Part shown: positions 1 to 12,056 of the stretch, piece by piece
How positions within the stretch are numbered: the first letter of the stretch is position 1
How the letters are laid out: the number at the start of each line of letters is the position of its first letter
Source: Pollenia angustigena
Lineage: Eukaryota > Arthropoda > Insecta > Diptera > Polleniidae
Assembly: GCA_930367215.1 (NCBI GenBank)
Contig: OV884056.1
Span: forward strand, 195,341,310-195,405,309
Direction: 5' to 3'
Length of the DNA stretch: 64,000 nucleotides
Notes under the pieces: generated by a model
Database searches by the model: none
The model's input: the letters and a program-made list of their open reading frames with translations, nothing else
What the model was told of the DNA's origin: nothing
Translations under genes and position numbers: made by a program

Positions 1-408
1 AAAACTGCATCGATCTCAAGGGAGATAATGTTAAACCAGGGATGATAAATGAGAAAACCAATATCGTACCAACCAACTTTTAAAATCGTACTTTTTCTGC
101 CCCAATAGTAATAAATCATTTTTTTACAAATTTTTTTTATTTTATTCAAAATACAACAAAAACAAAAGGTACCTAAAATTCATTTGAACATGCAAAAAAT
201 ACATGATCATTAATTAAACATAATAATAGGGTGGTAAAATTTTTTCGCGTCAAAAAAACATCGCGATTCTTGTTCTTTAAGTTATTCCAAAAAACATTGC
301 CGAAGAAACCATGGGTCAAAAATTTATTTCGATCCGCAGATTTTAAAAAATACTTAGTTTTCCAAAATATACAAGAATAGAGGCAAACAAATTGTATTTG
401 GTCTAGCC
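1..408. other. AT-rich flank, no gene recognised
   Basis: An open minus-strand stretch of about 80 codons ends in this segment, but it matches no family I know and continues across the insertion site of the neighbouring hAT element only by chance-level coding. I see no splice signals or domain motifs. Treated as non-genic. Confidence 0.4.
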
Positions 409-1340
409 TAGGGTTGCCATCCGTCCTCTTTTCCACGGACACCGTCCTCTTTTTTTGGGTATCCGGGGCAGTCCTACTTCTTTTTCATCAAGTGTCCGGG
501 GAATGTCCGGCTTTTTACACCTTCATTGAAAATTTGTTCCTGCATTTAAAATAAAGATTTAGGTGCTTTGGTTTTTTTTTTTAAGATAGGTATGATTTAA
601 TGGGGGGACGTAACGTGACAAAAAGAGTACTTTTGTTTGAAAATGGAGCTCCCAAAAAAAAATGCAATAAATAAGCAAAAGCAACCTTATCAATGTCGTG
701 TCTTTTGTTCAAATGACCATATTAAAATTTTATTTTAAGATTATTTTTAGAAAGAAATAAAAAATCATATCTTAAAAAAAAGTACATCCTTCAAAGTTTC
801 AGGATTTTGAAAGAACAGTTTGAAGTATTATATAAAAAAAATCAGCAAAACAATAGGGTTTTGACTAAGTCCATTTTTAAAATTTAATATTTTTTTTTTC
901 AATATATTTATTGTAGCCTCAAGTATTCTCTTAAACTGACAAAAATCATATTTATATGTAAAGTAGTTTTCGAGATATTAAAAAAATAAACTCAACACAT
1001 TCGGCTTATTCGGCGAAATTATGACATTTTGAATATGACATAGCTTTTGAAAAAAATTAAAAAACTGTTTTTCGTTGATATATGTTCTTTATGGGATGAA
1101 AGAAACCCTCTCGCCGAATTTCATTCAAATCGACAGGGGTCAAGTCCCACTCTAGGTCGATTTGACATGGAATTACCCAAATTATGTTTTGTGTAAAAAC
1201 AAATTTTGGTTGTTAATTTTTATGCCGTCGTAAAATTTATTAATATTAGATTGTTAAGAAAGTGTCCTCTTTTTCAAGCAAATGTCCTACATTTTTTATG
1301 CTGGCGTTCTCTTATTCTCAAAATAGAAATGGCAAGCCTA
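409..1340. mobile_element. hAT-type non-autonomous element, 932 bp
   Basis: The left end reads TAGGGTTGCCAT and the right end is its near-perfect inverse, ATGGCAAGCCTA. Both ends carry subterminal GTCCTC/GAGGAC motifs. An identical 8-bp direct repeat, GTCTAGCC, lies immediately outside each end (401-408 and 1341-1348), which is the size expected for hAT insertions. No transposase reading frame is visible inside, so it is non-autonomous. The exact TSD makes the boundaries firm; superfamily rests on TSD length and short TIRs. Confidence 0.85.
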
Positions 1341-1915
1341 GTCTAGCCAGACCTGTATCATGCGGTTTTTAGGGTCGATAAATCCATTTATTTTTATTTA
1401 TGATTGCCGCCATAGAGCGTTTTCATACACTTTTTAGAATTTATCGACTTTTTTGTGGAAATTTTACGAGTATTTCTCAAAATGCAATCTCGAATTTTAA
1501 ACGAAAATTCAATTTTTAAGCGTTTTAAAAATATGTGCATGCGAGCATCTTTGGATTGCATTTCCAAATCTATTGTGTTTACAATTTTTAATATGTACTG
1601 CAGAAATAGGAAAGGAGTAAAAAGTCCGAATATAATAAAATTTAATTAAGCGATTGTAAAATCTACTTCAAAAAAATTCGGAGTAATATAATAATGGAGT
1701 GGGCTGCCACTGTTCCAAAATTCTGTTTGTTTCTTCTTGACGTTACAACCATCTTGTAGACGAATATTTGAAAATATTATGAATTCGTCTCTTTTACTAT
1801 GTAGAACTTTTGCAGAAGTGGTTTCCTATATCTTTTATAAAATTGTCAATATCATCATAAATTTAGAATGTGGCATAAGCAATCTTTCAATGAACAAGCG
1901 CAAAAATCTATTCAC
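1341..1915. other. AT-rich intergenic, nothing recognised
   Basis: Only short random reading frames are present. No repeats with clear ends were seen. Confidence 0.4.
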
Positions 1916-1917
1916 AA

Positions 1918-2094
1918 TAGCGGAGATCAGTGTTTGGTGCAAATGGTCTTGCAAAAGAGCAAATGCAAAATATCATAGCTGTTTTTTTAAATCCAACAAC
2001 AAAAAATAGAGTTTCCCTTAGATTTCATAAAAAAGCTACCAAATTTTGCATTTTCGCAAGACTATTTGCACCAAACACTAAGCTTCGCTTATAT
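1918..2094. repeat. Imperfect inverted repeat (small foldback)
   Basis: The arm AGTGTTTGGTGCAAATRGTC near 1928 recurs inverted at about 2062-2081, and pairing continues through GCAAAA/TGCAAAAT-type sequence on both inner sides. The arms are roughly 45-50 bases with mismatches. No convincing TSD is seen, because the flanks themselves continue the imperfect palindrome. Likely a decayed MITE. Confidence 0.6.
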
Positions 2095-2099
2095 TCATT

Positions 2100-3480
2100 G
2101 GACACTTAATACGAGTTGATATTTTATATCAATTATAAATAGGTTTGAAAAATTTGGAAATAGTACCAAATGAGTCACGGGGGTACCAACGTACTTTTTA
2201 GTTTTTAATTGTACCAAAAAAAGTACAATTGTACCAACTTTATCAACCGGGTTTTAAACATTAAAAAAATGGTTTCAAAATTTGTTGTAGCTTTTTCTTT
2301 GTTGAATCGGCTCTCTCATAACAAATCTTATAAGACCCTAATAATTTCCCTAAAAAGACTTTTTAAGAAATTGTTTAAAAAGTTCGCTCCAGTTATTTAA
2401 AATTTATTGCTTATAAATTCGCATAAATATTTTATGTATTTCAAAATACTCCTGTTGCCAAACACCTTCACAATAAAAGTGTTATGCCGTAATTGTGTAC
2501 ATAAGTTATTTTGTTCAAATAAATCTAAAGTGTGTTACTTTACTAGAAATAAATTACTAAGCACAAAAAATAAAAGCTTGTATTTAGTGGGTTTCTTATT
2601 TTTTTTTTTTTTTTTTGTGGATGATACTTGTGACTTCACAAGCCATCCATCCATCTATCCAGTCAACCAACCAGCCATCCATCTACTTTTTTACGTTTCC
2701 ATGGTGATTTTATGCTGCAGGCCCAGTCATAATTTTTTGTTTTTTCTTCAAAAGTTTTTTACTTTCACCAAAATATTTCTTAAAAGTAAATTATTAGATA
2801 AATTTTTATTAAGGGTTATAAAATCTAAAATTTGTTAGTTTTGTTTTGGAATTTTGTTTGCAATATTTTAAAAAGACACACAGCCGAATTAAAAAAACTC
2901 ATCAAACCATTTCATTACATTTTATTCCAAGCCCCACATTCAACTTCATGCAGTTTTGGTTAATTTTTTTGCATTTTTGTTAAATTAAATTTATGTTTAT
3001 ATAATCTGGTAAATTTTTCTTGTCATTATTAGGATTTTTCGGTTTGAGAGTGGCTTAAAAGTATTTGTGGTTATGGGAATCGTGCTAAACATGTTTTAAA
3101 TTTTTTTGTATGTTTTTAAAGTTGCTTCTTTTCTTGGGGAGTTTGGTTTTTTTTTTAATAAAAATCAAAAGTATTACGTGAAAAGTGTTAATGTTGTCCA
3201 AAGAAGGAGCAAAATAAATAAAGTGATAATTTGGTTTAGTTTTTACATAGTTGAAGTAATAAAAATTTATTTATGTTAATATGAGAAATTTTTATATAAA
3301 ATATTTATTATAATAATAAAAATGTTATTTTTATTAATGCTTTTTCCAAATATTTTAATGAAATTGTATTTGTTAATTACAATTTTGTTTTTAAAGGGTC
3401 TTTTGTAAAAAGCTTACTTTCTTTAAATTCATATCTCACACATACTTTGAGATATCAAAGAAATTTTTTATTTGTTTGAG
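2100..3480. other. AT-rich intergenic with simple repeats
   Basis: Contains short GTACCAA/GTAC palindromes (about 2165-2240), a T-run, and a CCATCCATC/CAACCAACC simple-repeat patch (about 2643-2690). A 143-codon open stretch across 2407-2838 is low-complexity Phe/Leu/Lys and is not regarded as a gene. Confidence 0.4.
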
Positions 3481-3860
3481 ATTTTGTCCGCCAGGACTTC
3501 ACCTGTGTGGCGCCCATCAGAAATCTCTAATAACAACAGGATGAATTTATGAGATATTCGCATTGAACTGCGAATTAAGAGAACCTCACAAGATGTCTAA
3601 CGGGGTCAAGTCCACGATTTTGGTGGACAGTAGATAACCATTTCCTGAAATCACTCGTGCAAAATGATACATGTCGCGTTAGCTATGTGGCACATATAGC
3701 TGTCCTGTTGAAACCACCCATCGTTGGAATTTATAAAATTCAATTGCGGTTAAAAAAAAAGATAACCATGGTTGAACGTGATCCATAAATAGATATGGAC
3801 CGATGGCGCCGTCAGCCCAAAGTCCACACAAAATCACGTGTGAGAAGATAAATATGAAAA
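3481..3860 (-). pseudogene. Decayed IS630/mariner-type transposase fragment
   Basis: Read on the minus strand, with several frameshifts, this segment gives successive blocks of the same transposase that is better preserved at 35574-36284. The blocks are a GPYLFMDHV-like strand, then WWFQQDSYMCHIAN (second catalytic Asp block), VISGNGY, and VDLTPLDILW (third acidic block). The C-terminal piece resembles the ADI-type end. Stops and shifts between blocks show it is dead. No terminal repeats were found around it. Confidence 0.7.
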
Positions 3861-4540
3861 GTTAAATTCGATTTCAAAAAATATCGCATGCGATAAAACA
3901 AAACAACAACAAAAAAATCGGATAATATATGAAGATCTCCTTCATGCTGAACTTTTTTAACAGTGAAATTGTTTCAGGATTCCTACTTCTTTGATCAGAG
4001 TTCCTATTCGGCCGTCGCAGAAAAAATTCTCGCTAGTTTCTTTTCAATTAAATAAATTCAATTTTAATTAAAAATTTTATCAAGTGGATTAAAACCATAA
4101 TGGCTTTATGTCTCACTAGGATCGCCCGTTGGCCGAAATTCGGCCACTTGACATTTACTTTCGAGAAAACCTGTGCGGTATACAACAAAAACGTACACAT
4201 TTTAAGAGAACGGCAAAAATGCACTAATCACTTTGCACTTTGTACGTTTGTCTTTAAGATAAATTAAAACGCTTTTCAAATACATTAATTCAAAAAATGT
4301 AGAAAAAAATATATTGTGCATATCTACACACAAATTCCTTTAAAACAATATGTACGTTTCATTAAAATCTGTGGGCGATAAGAAATTTGAAAATCAACCA
4401 CAAAAAAGTTATTCCCGTATTAGTTTAGGGAATTATTTAAAAAAAAAAAAAAAAATTAAAAAATAAATAATTTTTTTTTACTTTATTGAAAGTATTCATC
4501 TAATTTATTCATCCAATGAATAATATTCATAGATCTAATG
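3861..4540. other. Intergenic, nothing recognised
   Basis: AT-rich sequence with homopolymer runs. GGCC-containing islands near 4010-4030 and 4125-4145 have no assignable identity. Confidence 0.3.
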
Positions 4541-4544
4541 TAAT

Positions 4545-4610
4545 GTTTCATTAAATACATTTTAATGAAACAGGTTTCATTAAATACATTTTAATGAAAC
4601 AGGTTTCATT
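4545..4610. repeat. 29-bp tandem repeat of a palindromic unit
   Basis: Two exact 29-bp copies lie head to tail (4545-4573, 4574-4602), followed by the first 8 bases of a third. Each unit is itself an inverted repeat: GTTTCATTAAA and TTTTAATGAAAC are separated by a short spacer, so several alternative hairpins are possible. Confidence 0.85.
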
Positions 4611-5721
4611 GATCCAACGAAGCGCTGCATAGGTTCCTTTTTAATGCAATTTTTCATGGGATTAATGTCAAAATTCATTGGTATTGTGAAGAAAATTTTT
4701 TTAGTGTATTAGTACAAATTTAATTAATTTTTTAATTAATATTATAAATTTTTTAATTGAAATCAATTTTTATTTTAGTCCGTCTTCCAGAAATATATTT
4801 CCTTTAGACTTCAATACTTTCGGTCTACTTTCGCGCTTCTAAATCATTTTCTATTTCTACTTTATTTTTAATAAATTATAAATTTGCTGATGAAGATGCG
4901 CTTAATGATGGTTAAGATGATAGTTCTAAAACACGTTCGCCATGTCTTAATGATACGATAGAATCATTATATTTACTCCACGATTACCTTGATTGTTTGG
5001 AGTTTTGGTGTCACGAAAATAGACTTCTACTTTTTTATATGTATCAAAAAAAAATATATTTTCATTTATGTATATAACAAGTTATCAATATATTTATTAA
5101 AGGCATTAATGTCACGTTTGAATAGTTTTTCTGTTCCAGTTGCTATTTTCATTTGCTACTTTATTTTAAAAAATATTTTTACCTCTGCTTTAGCAAGACA
5201 TGACTTTAAAAGTTCAAACCATCATGACTTAAGCAGATATGAAACTAACTGGTAGCACGTGACTAAATATGACAAGAATTTATGTAAGATGAATAAAAAC
5301 TGAAATGAAAACTGGCAATAAATTGTCTCGGAATAAAAAAATAAAAGCTAAAAACTAAATAAGTATATATAAGAAAAATTAGCAGAATATGATTTTGGAA
5401 GAACATGTTAAAATGTAAGGAGTTATTTTGTGAAAGGAACTATAAATTAAGCTTTAATCACAAATAAAAAATTCTATACTTTTCTTTTTATTAAAGACAA
5501 TAACATTTAAACCTTGGAATAAATCATTTTATTTTATTACAAAGAAATATCTAAAATATATTTCAAATAAAACTTTCAATAGTTTCCCAATTGTTACTGA
5601 ACAAAATTATCAATTTCCTGAAAACTAACAAAAAAAAAACATATAAATAAAAAATATCCAATACAATTCAAAATAAAAAAATTCGCCCACAAACACTCTA
5701 AAATAACATGTTTTCCTAATA
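4611..5721. other. AT-rich intergenic, no supported gene
   Basis: Only low-complexity open stretches are seen. AATAAA-like words near 5495-5580 (minus strand) could serve as 3' processing signals for the candidate exon just above, but this is not testable here. Confidence 0.3.
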
Positions 5722-5789
5722 TTAATCATTATAATGATGATCATCACCATGATAATTATTTTCTTCGTCGTCATTGTCTTCATTTTTCC
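5722..5789 (-). CDS. Candidate acidic C-terminal exon (speculative)
   Basis: On the minus strand a T-rich tract ending in GGTAG (a plausible acceptor) is followed by 22 codons that end in TAA. They encode an acidic, Asn/His-rich tail beginning KNEDNDDEEN. Codon-like composition after a polypyrimidine acceptor suggests a terminal exon of a minus-strand gene whose other exons would lie at higher coordinates, but none was recognised there. The GAT/CAT repetition could equally be a microsatellite, so this is a low-confidence call. Confidence 0.2.
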
Positions 5790-6610
5790 CTACCAAAAAA
5801 AAAAAAACAAGTGTAAGACAGATGTAAAGAAAAAGGCCAAAACCTCTTTGATGTGGTTATTGCTGGTTGTTTGATCACTAAACAACACAAACATGCAACA
5901 TGAAAAAAGTGGAACAATTTCCATTAAACAAATGACACCCTACAGAAAGAATAGAAAACTAACTAAAATTAAATTTTTTTTTTTAAATAATTTTTTGGAT
6001 AATTTCATTCGTTTTTTTTAACGTTAAGGCCTAACTGTAATATGCTTAACTTGGCTTAAGCAACTGTGCTAATACATGTAAATCATATGTGTCAAACCAT
6101 ATTGAACTTTATGAAACTTTTTGTTAAGTTCTGTATGGAATCAAATGTTGGTTGATTCTGTTATTGTTTTTTTTTTTAATGCATTTGAGAGACTTTTTGT
6201 TAATTTTTTACCGAAACTTAAGCAAGCTGATGCATATAATAGTTGGGCCATTACAGTTTCATTTAAATTTTCATCAAGACAGATGACAAAATAAACGCTA
6301 AAAGCTTTATGATGTTATTTAAATAAGGACCACAATTCTGGTAAAGAAAAGTTCCCGAAAGGGCCTTAAACCATTACCAGGGATTGTCTTAAATTCTGAG
6401 GACTACTGATTTCTATTGTCGATGACAGATTATCTTGCAGGTACATAAGCGGTTGTTTTGAGATCAGACTGACATTTGCAAATTGTTTAATTTTTTTTAG
6501 AGAGTTCTAGCTCAGTTTAAGAAATAAAACGCGCATTATGAGAGTTCTATGGTAAAATTGCTTTGTCAATAAATAAAATTGTCACTTTTCTAAAGGTTTG
6601 AGTTGCACTG
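5790..6610. other. Intergenic, nothing recognised
   Basis: AT-rich with homopolymers and no reading frame or repeat with clear ends. Confidence 0.3.
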
Positions 6611-7527
6611 CATTTCTGAAAAATTGAAGGAATAGAACTATTACAAAAAAGCTTTATAAAATACATAACAGAAATTTAGCTCATAGAATAAATTCGAAAA
6701 ATCAAAAATGTTGAATATAATATAAAGTAACCTTCGGAAGGAAATAATTCCCAACTTCTATTTGTTAAAATAGTTGAGTTAAATACATTCAATTTATAAA
6801 GTAAAACTATCCAGTGAGACACAAAGAATGCTGACGAAGGCCGTAGCGGGCCAGAAAATGCATTACATTCTGCTGGTGTCTAATAATTGTAAATTTTTCT
6901 GTACATTCAATATACCTCATTGCTTTCCAACGGAAGGCTAAGGTAAAATGTAAAAAGAAAATACAATATAATAGTCTGGTAGTGTATAAAGTCATTTCTG
7001 AAAAATTGTAGGAATAGAACTATTACAAAAAAGCTTTATAAAATACATAACTGAAATTTAGCTCATAGAATAAATTCGAAAAATGAAAAATGTTGAAGAT
7101 AATATAAAGTAACCTTCGGAAGGAAATAATTCCCAGTTTCTATTTGTTAAAATAGTTGAGTTAAATACATTCAATTTATAAAGTCACACTATCCAGTGAG
7201 ACACAAAGAATGCTGACGAAGGCCGTAGCGGGCCAGAAAATGCATTACATTCTGCTGGTGTCTAATAATTGTAAATTTTTCTGTACATTCAATATACCTC
7301 ATTGCTTTTTAAAGGAAGGCTAAGGTAAAATGTAAAAAGAAAATACAATATAATAGTCTGGTAGTGTATAAAGTCATTTCTGAAAAATTTATGGAATAGA
7401 ACTATTACAAAAAAGCTTTATAAAATACATAACTGAAATTTAGCTCATAGAATAAATTCGAAAAATCAAAAATGTTGAATATAATATAAAGTAACCTTCA
7501 GAAGGAAATAATTCCCAGTTTCTATTA
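6611..7527. repeat. 382-bp tandem repeat, about 2.4 copies
   Basis: The start word CATTTCTGAAAAATT recurs at 6611, 6993 and 7375, exactly 382 bp apart each time. The first two copies are nearly identical throughout, including a GC-richer block with AAGGCCGTAGCGGGCCAG. The third copy is truncated near the word AATAATTCCCAG. The near-perfect identity indicates a recent local amplification or a short satellite array. Confidence 0.9.
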
Positions 7528-7709
7528 ATTTGTTATAACTTTGAAGTTATAACGTCTCGAACATGACGAAAGACAGGGGTCTTTAAACTTTTTTGGAGAT
7601 TTGCCTGCTGTGATAGAGAAATTCTGAGTGCAGATTCGGATTCACCGCAACTTAAACCCTTGAAAAAAGTATGTCCTGGTCCATGGTTTTAAAATTTATT
7701 GTCGTGTGT

Positions 7710-9157
7710 TATTGGTCCATATGTCTTTAGATTTAGTAATGGGCAGAAAGATAAAGTTAAAAATGAGCGCTTTAGAGGACATAAAAAGTCTGAAAAATGG
7801 AAGAGCACCAAGAAATGAAAATAATACTGCTAATGCTCTTAAGTGCAATGCTGAGTTAGCTGCCTCTATTTGGCTCCAATTCGTGCAAAAGGTTTGGATA
7901 GAAGAGAGCCTGCCATCATCTTGGAATTAAGAAATTCTGGTTAAAATTCTTAAAACCGGCAATTCCCATGACTGCAACAACTAAATCGGTATAACTATTC
8001 TACCGATTCCCAGCAAATTTATAAGAACGATAATTCTTTCCCGCATAACAGATGCAGTTCTAAATACTTGCCATGAAAACCAATTTGGTTTCAGAGAAAA
8101 TCGTTCTTACCATAAGAATGGTATTTGAGCAATGTATAAGTTCCAAGCATAAGGGTTTGCAACGTTTGTATATTTTAAGAAAGCATTCGATAGTGTAAAT
8201 AGATACTTCCTGTGGTCCAACCTTGAGAAGATTACAAACTTATTAAAAGCAATTTACAATGGATTCCGCTGTAGGGTGCTACATAGAGGCCTCTCATCTG
8301 AACCATTTGAGGTCGCAACCGCAGTTAGATACGGTTGCATATTATAAACACTTCTCTTGGTCTTACTTCTGGACGAAGAAATTAGTTGCACTATACAGGG
8401 TGGTAAAGATACTTAGTCGAATCCATTAAGTCACCTTGAAGATGACGAAAATGAGGACGACATATGCCTCCTCAGCCAAAAGCAAAGTGAACTCCAAAAA
8501 AATCCCTCAGAACTGAGTAACAATGCTTAAACAACTGGGCTTGAGATCAATATAACTAAAACCAAATTTATGACACAAAAGTTTATACATAGTCGATGAC
8601 AGTATTTAGAATGTCCAAAACTTCAACTATCTAGGAAGCATTGTTGGAAATAAGAGCGGAGCTGATGAATACGTAACAAGTCGCATTAACAAAGCTAAGA
8701 CAACGTTTGGAATGTTAAACAATATATCGTCGGCTTATTCAATTCAAATGTCAAATCTCTTTTGTATTATGCCTGCGAAACATCGTAAAGTATGAAAGAT
8801 AGTGACAAGTGTTTACAGACATGATTGGCAGATGGCGGCACAACCGAGTCAGCAACACCGATTTATGGATAAGAACTAGCCAAAAACCAGTTCCGAAGCA
8901 AAACAGAGAATGTAAATGGCGTTGGATTGGTCGTATACTAACGACGAGCCAGCAAAAACATAGCAAGTCAATCGTTATGATGGAACTCACAAGGTAACCG
9001 ACGCCCTTGACCCCATGAAAAACATGGCGCAGATCAATAGATTTTAAACTTCTTGTAGTATACTACACCTGGAACGATATCATTCGCGGTACCAAAAATA
9101 CAGTGAGATACAGCAAAATAGTAGAGGCCCTTTGCTCCTATGAGAGAGAAGGATGAC
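7710..9157 (+). pseudogene. LINE (non-LTR) reverse transcriptase relic
   Basis: The plus strand shows ordered RT blocks in shifting frames. They are ALEDIKSLKNGRAP (palm entry), LPSSWN, NSHDCNN (fingers), FGFRENRS, KAFDSVN (motif A region), a damaged RQGCIL block (VRYGCIL), LEDDENEDDICLLS where YADD should be, then LEINITKTKFM. The C-terminal CKWRWIGRIL zinc-knuckle-side motif and WNDIIR follow. Numerous stops and frameshifts show it is dead. The same family recurs at 53836-54776 and, inverted, at 61400-62790. The clade is not resolved by eye. Confidence 0.8.
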
Positions 9158-9189
9158 AGAAGAAAAAGATGGCATAGAGACCTACTAAC

Positions 9190-9375
9190 TTTTTAGTGTC
9201 TCAATTCAAAGGCATTGGTATTGAACATATGTGGCTTCAGCATGGTAGTGCCATATGTTACACATCGCGTAAGTCAATAAATTTACTGAATGAGACATTT
9301 GGCCAACGAATAATTTTACGAAATAGATCTGTTAACTAGCCACCTCGTTTATGTGACTTGCCGTCTTAAGACTTT
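9190..9375 (+). pseudogene. IS630/mariner-type transposase fragment
   Basis: The reading HMWLQHGSAICYTS, then LLNETFGQRIILRN, then PPRLCDLPS*DFF aligns block for block with FQQDGATCHTA ... DFFLW of the copy at 35574-36284. The second catalytic Asp is replaced by His, and stops interrupt the frame. It lies between two different LINE relics. No TIRs are seen, so this is a fragment. Confidence 0.75.
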
Positions 9376-9439
9376 TTCGCTGGGAATATGTAAAAATCCA
9401 AATCTATGCATATTTACCAGAAACGATCGAGTCATTGGA

Positions 9440-10051
9440 TTCGACTCTTCAGCGCGAAGGAAGTGTAGAAAATATATGAATGATACGCTTGGCCGAGACC
9501 TTAACATAGTCTCGGATTGGAGTCGTGCGAATGGGGTCGATGTTTATGCCCGAAAAACCCAATGTTGCGTGCTGACGCAAAAACTCGCGACAAATCAAAG
9601 TGCCTCATCTGTATATATGGGTGGTATAATTATTGAGGAATAAGAATCTCTTGATGTTCTGGGCATGAGGATACAATGTGATGTCCGATGGACAGAACAT
9701 ATATTCAAGGTATCAAAAGAAGACTTCAAGTGCATCGGTTTTCTAAGACGGTATAAGATATACTTCACTCCATCTGATCTATTTCTACCTCCTATATCCG
9801 AGATCTGGTTCCCGAAACCCGTACGTTTGTTCGTTATACACGTTTTTCCTCAAGAGCCCATCCTTATGTGGTCGATTGGCAGGTGAATCGTACAACGCAT
9901 TACGGAGAGAATTTGTTTTTTCTCGGACTGTTCGTATGTGGAATAACTTTCCTGCCAAAGACTTCCCTCTCACTTTCAACATGAATAAGTTCAAGTCGAA
10001 TTTTCATCAACACTACTCCCTCTATCCTCCTTCCCATAACCTATTTTCCTA
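9440..10051 (+). pseudogene. 3' end of a second LINE family
   Basis: Blocks typical of the region after the RT catalytic motif are readable: LNIVSDWSRAN, ARKTQCCVLT, SSVYMGGI, then LDVLGMRIQCDVRW, KCIGFLRR, and after a deletion near 9785 RYTRFSSRAHPYVVDW, RTVRMWNNFPA and a terminal TAG at 10049-10051. Three frames are involved and one internal TAA (about 9641) interrupts, so it is not functional. Sequence to about 10330 may be its 3' untranslated region. Confidence 0.7.
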
Positions 10052-10329
10052 GTTCCAGCACAATGCAATGCATTAGTAGGGGTCATCCTAAAAGAAAAAG
10101 AAAATTAACCTTAAGGTAACGCAATGCTACCATTAGCCGCGATGGCCACATGCCCTAAAGCTTTAAACGTTAATGCCATTAATTCATCCTATTATTAAAA
10201 CCAATAAGAAAGATATTTAAGTGTTGTTCTCTGATTTATTTTAATTTTAAGTTTTCCGCCTCTAAAAACAACCGAAAATGTGTGTCCCGGTAGGCTACCT
10301 GGTAGTGAGCTAGTCTATCAGCGCCGGGG

Positions 10330-11012
10330 TTTATTTATTTATTTATTTATTATTTATGTTATTACAATACAACAAGAACAAGTCTTATATTAAAGTATAT
10401 AACTTATATTTGGCATATTTAATGTAAATATTATCGTAAATTTAAACAATAACAATAATTAAAAAAAAAAAAAAAAGTAAAATAATAACTAACAATTTTA
10501 ATTTATTTATAATTAACATAAAAAAACAGACAAAAATTAAGGCAAACAGTGCTTATTTAGAAGGTAAAATAATTACGTAAAGTGCCTAAATATGGCAGAT
10601 TTGACACGGCTTGCATTGCTAATAATTTGTATTTGAGGGGGTAATTGGCTCCAAAGACAAATTGAATTAATGAAAAAGTGTTGCTCAGATATCGCTTTTG
10701 TATACTTAATGCTATTTTTCTTGTTACCTCTATTCGACCTTGAGAATGTAATTTTTTCATAGAGATATGGTGGTTGTCGGTTATTCTATGCAAGAAGATA
10801 CGTGCTCGGCACTTTAATAAATTATCAAAGGTGACATTATAAATTTTATATGCAAATCGTGAAATGCTTTCGTATCTTCTAACACCAAAAATATATCTTG
10901 CAATATTGTTATATGTTACATTCAGCCTTCCTCTACATTCAGAATTACAACTAGCAAATATCTCACAACCATACATTAGAGTTGGCAGAAAATACGTTTT
11001 GGCAAGTAGCAT
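10330..11012 (-). pseudogene. 5'-truncated LINE, C-terminal ORF piece with AATA tail
   Basis: An open minus-strand stretch of 151 codons (10557-11012) begins inside the motif YFLPTLMYGCEIF and continues through NNIARYIFGVRRY, which is characteristic of the post-RT region of jockey-like LINEs. It ends with a stop. Downstream on the same strand a 3' UTR of about 200 bases ends in an AATA microsatellite tail (10330-10352). The intact frame but missing 5' part fits a relatively recent truncated insertion. Confidence 0.75.
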
Positions 11013-11020
11013 TCGGATGT

Positions 11021-11090
11021 GTGTGTGGGTTGACGGTTAGATTCCCGTCAGTGACTCTGGTTTCTTTCCTGCAGACAAGCGTTGCGCTTC
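11021..11090. repeat. tRNA-T-arm-like sequence, possible SINE remnant
   Basis: GACGG TTAGATTC CCGTC forms a 5-bp stem with a loop close to an RNA polymerase III B box. A related hairpin lies about 300 bases on. There is no complete tRNA fold. Confidence 0.3.
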
Positions 11091-11324
11091 GCGGGATTAG
11101 CTTAGGAAATTAAAAAAAAAAACTAAACATATATCAAACACAATGGATATAGCTCTTCGATTGCTTTGGCTGTGTTAGCGAATAGAAAGGGATCGGAAAT
11201 CTATTAATACCATATTTGTATATTTGGCTTTTGCAAATTCCAGCAAAATTACTAATTATAATATAAAAATTGAGTCTAACAAGTCTAAAAAGCCTTATTG
11301 AATAATTGTTTGTGAGTTAGACTA

Positions 11325-11400
11325 ACAGTAAGGGGGTTGCGGTTTCGATTTCCGCCAGAGACCCTGATCTGTTTTACTACAACAAGCTAAAGATCTACGT
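11325..11400. repeat. Second tRNA-T-arm-like sequence
   Basis: GCGG TTTCGATTT CCGC plus the following CAGAGACCCTGATCTG resembles the hairpin and downstream word near 11030 (CAGTGACTCTGG). This suggests two copies of one tRNA-derived repeat. An A box is not evident. Confidence 0.3.
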
Positions 11401-12056
11401 TATTATTGCTCGCTAAAAGAAAGTTAGATAACAATTTTTAATGGGTTTATAACATATTTGACTTACAATCATCTTTGAACACGCAAATAGCGACAAACTA
11501 ACCATACCAAAGTAAAAAAAAAGTAAAATCCCCCCAAGAGAAAAAAACTCCCATACAACTCATCATCATTATCACATAAATAAAAAATGATGATGATCAT
11601 CATTGTCAACTCATTAAGCAGCCACAGCATCATCATCATGATGCCAACAACAAAAACTAAAAACTTTACAAGTGGTATGTAAACAGCAAAAGTAACAAAA
11701 AAGAGCAACAACAACAATTATTATGCAACAAATGTTTTTCTTTGCTATGCAACGAAATTAAATAAATTTTTATGTGCTTTAAAGTTGATTTACAAAATTA
11801 TTTACTCCAAGCAATTAACCAAGTTAGTAAGAGACGTACATGGGTTGTTAATTAATTAAAAATCGAAGAAAATATTCAAAAAAAAAATTTATTCACGCAA
11901 TATTTTTGATGGCTCAAATAAATTTTGTTGATGCATCTAGATTAATAATTGGATAATTTGAATTTTATTCCGGTACCAGTAAGGCAAGCAATGAAAATTT
12001 GACCTAAATTGAAGTTTTTTATTAAAATATTTTATCAATTTAAATAAAAATTTAAT
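11401..12056. other. AT-rich spacer with CAT/ATG microsatellite
   Basis: Contains a CATCATCATGATG tract (about 11560-11640) and AT-rich sequence. The hydrophobic open stretch on the minus strand is an artefact of the microsatellite. It probably lies in a 5' intron of the peroxidase gene. Confidence 0.4.

Noticed and set aside
2407..2838. 143-codon open frame
   Set aside because: Low-complexity Phe/Leu/Lys composition in AT-rich DNA with a poly-T run; no motif.
4545..4610. CRISPR-like array
   Set aside because: Direct tandem units with no spacers in eukaryotic nuclear DNA.
8751..8990. Minus-strand 79-codon frame
   Set aside because: Antisense of the LINE C-terminal region; the plus strand carries the recognisable motif.
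9785..9994. Minus-strand frame over the LINE relic
   Set aside because: Antisense shadow of the LINE C-terminal coding sequence.
11469..11717. 82-codon hydrophobic minus-strand frame
   Set aside because: Produced by a CAT/ATG microsatellite and A/T runs.
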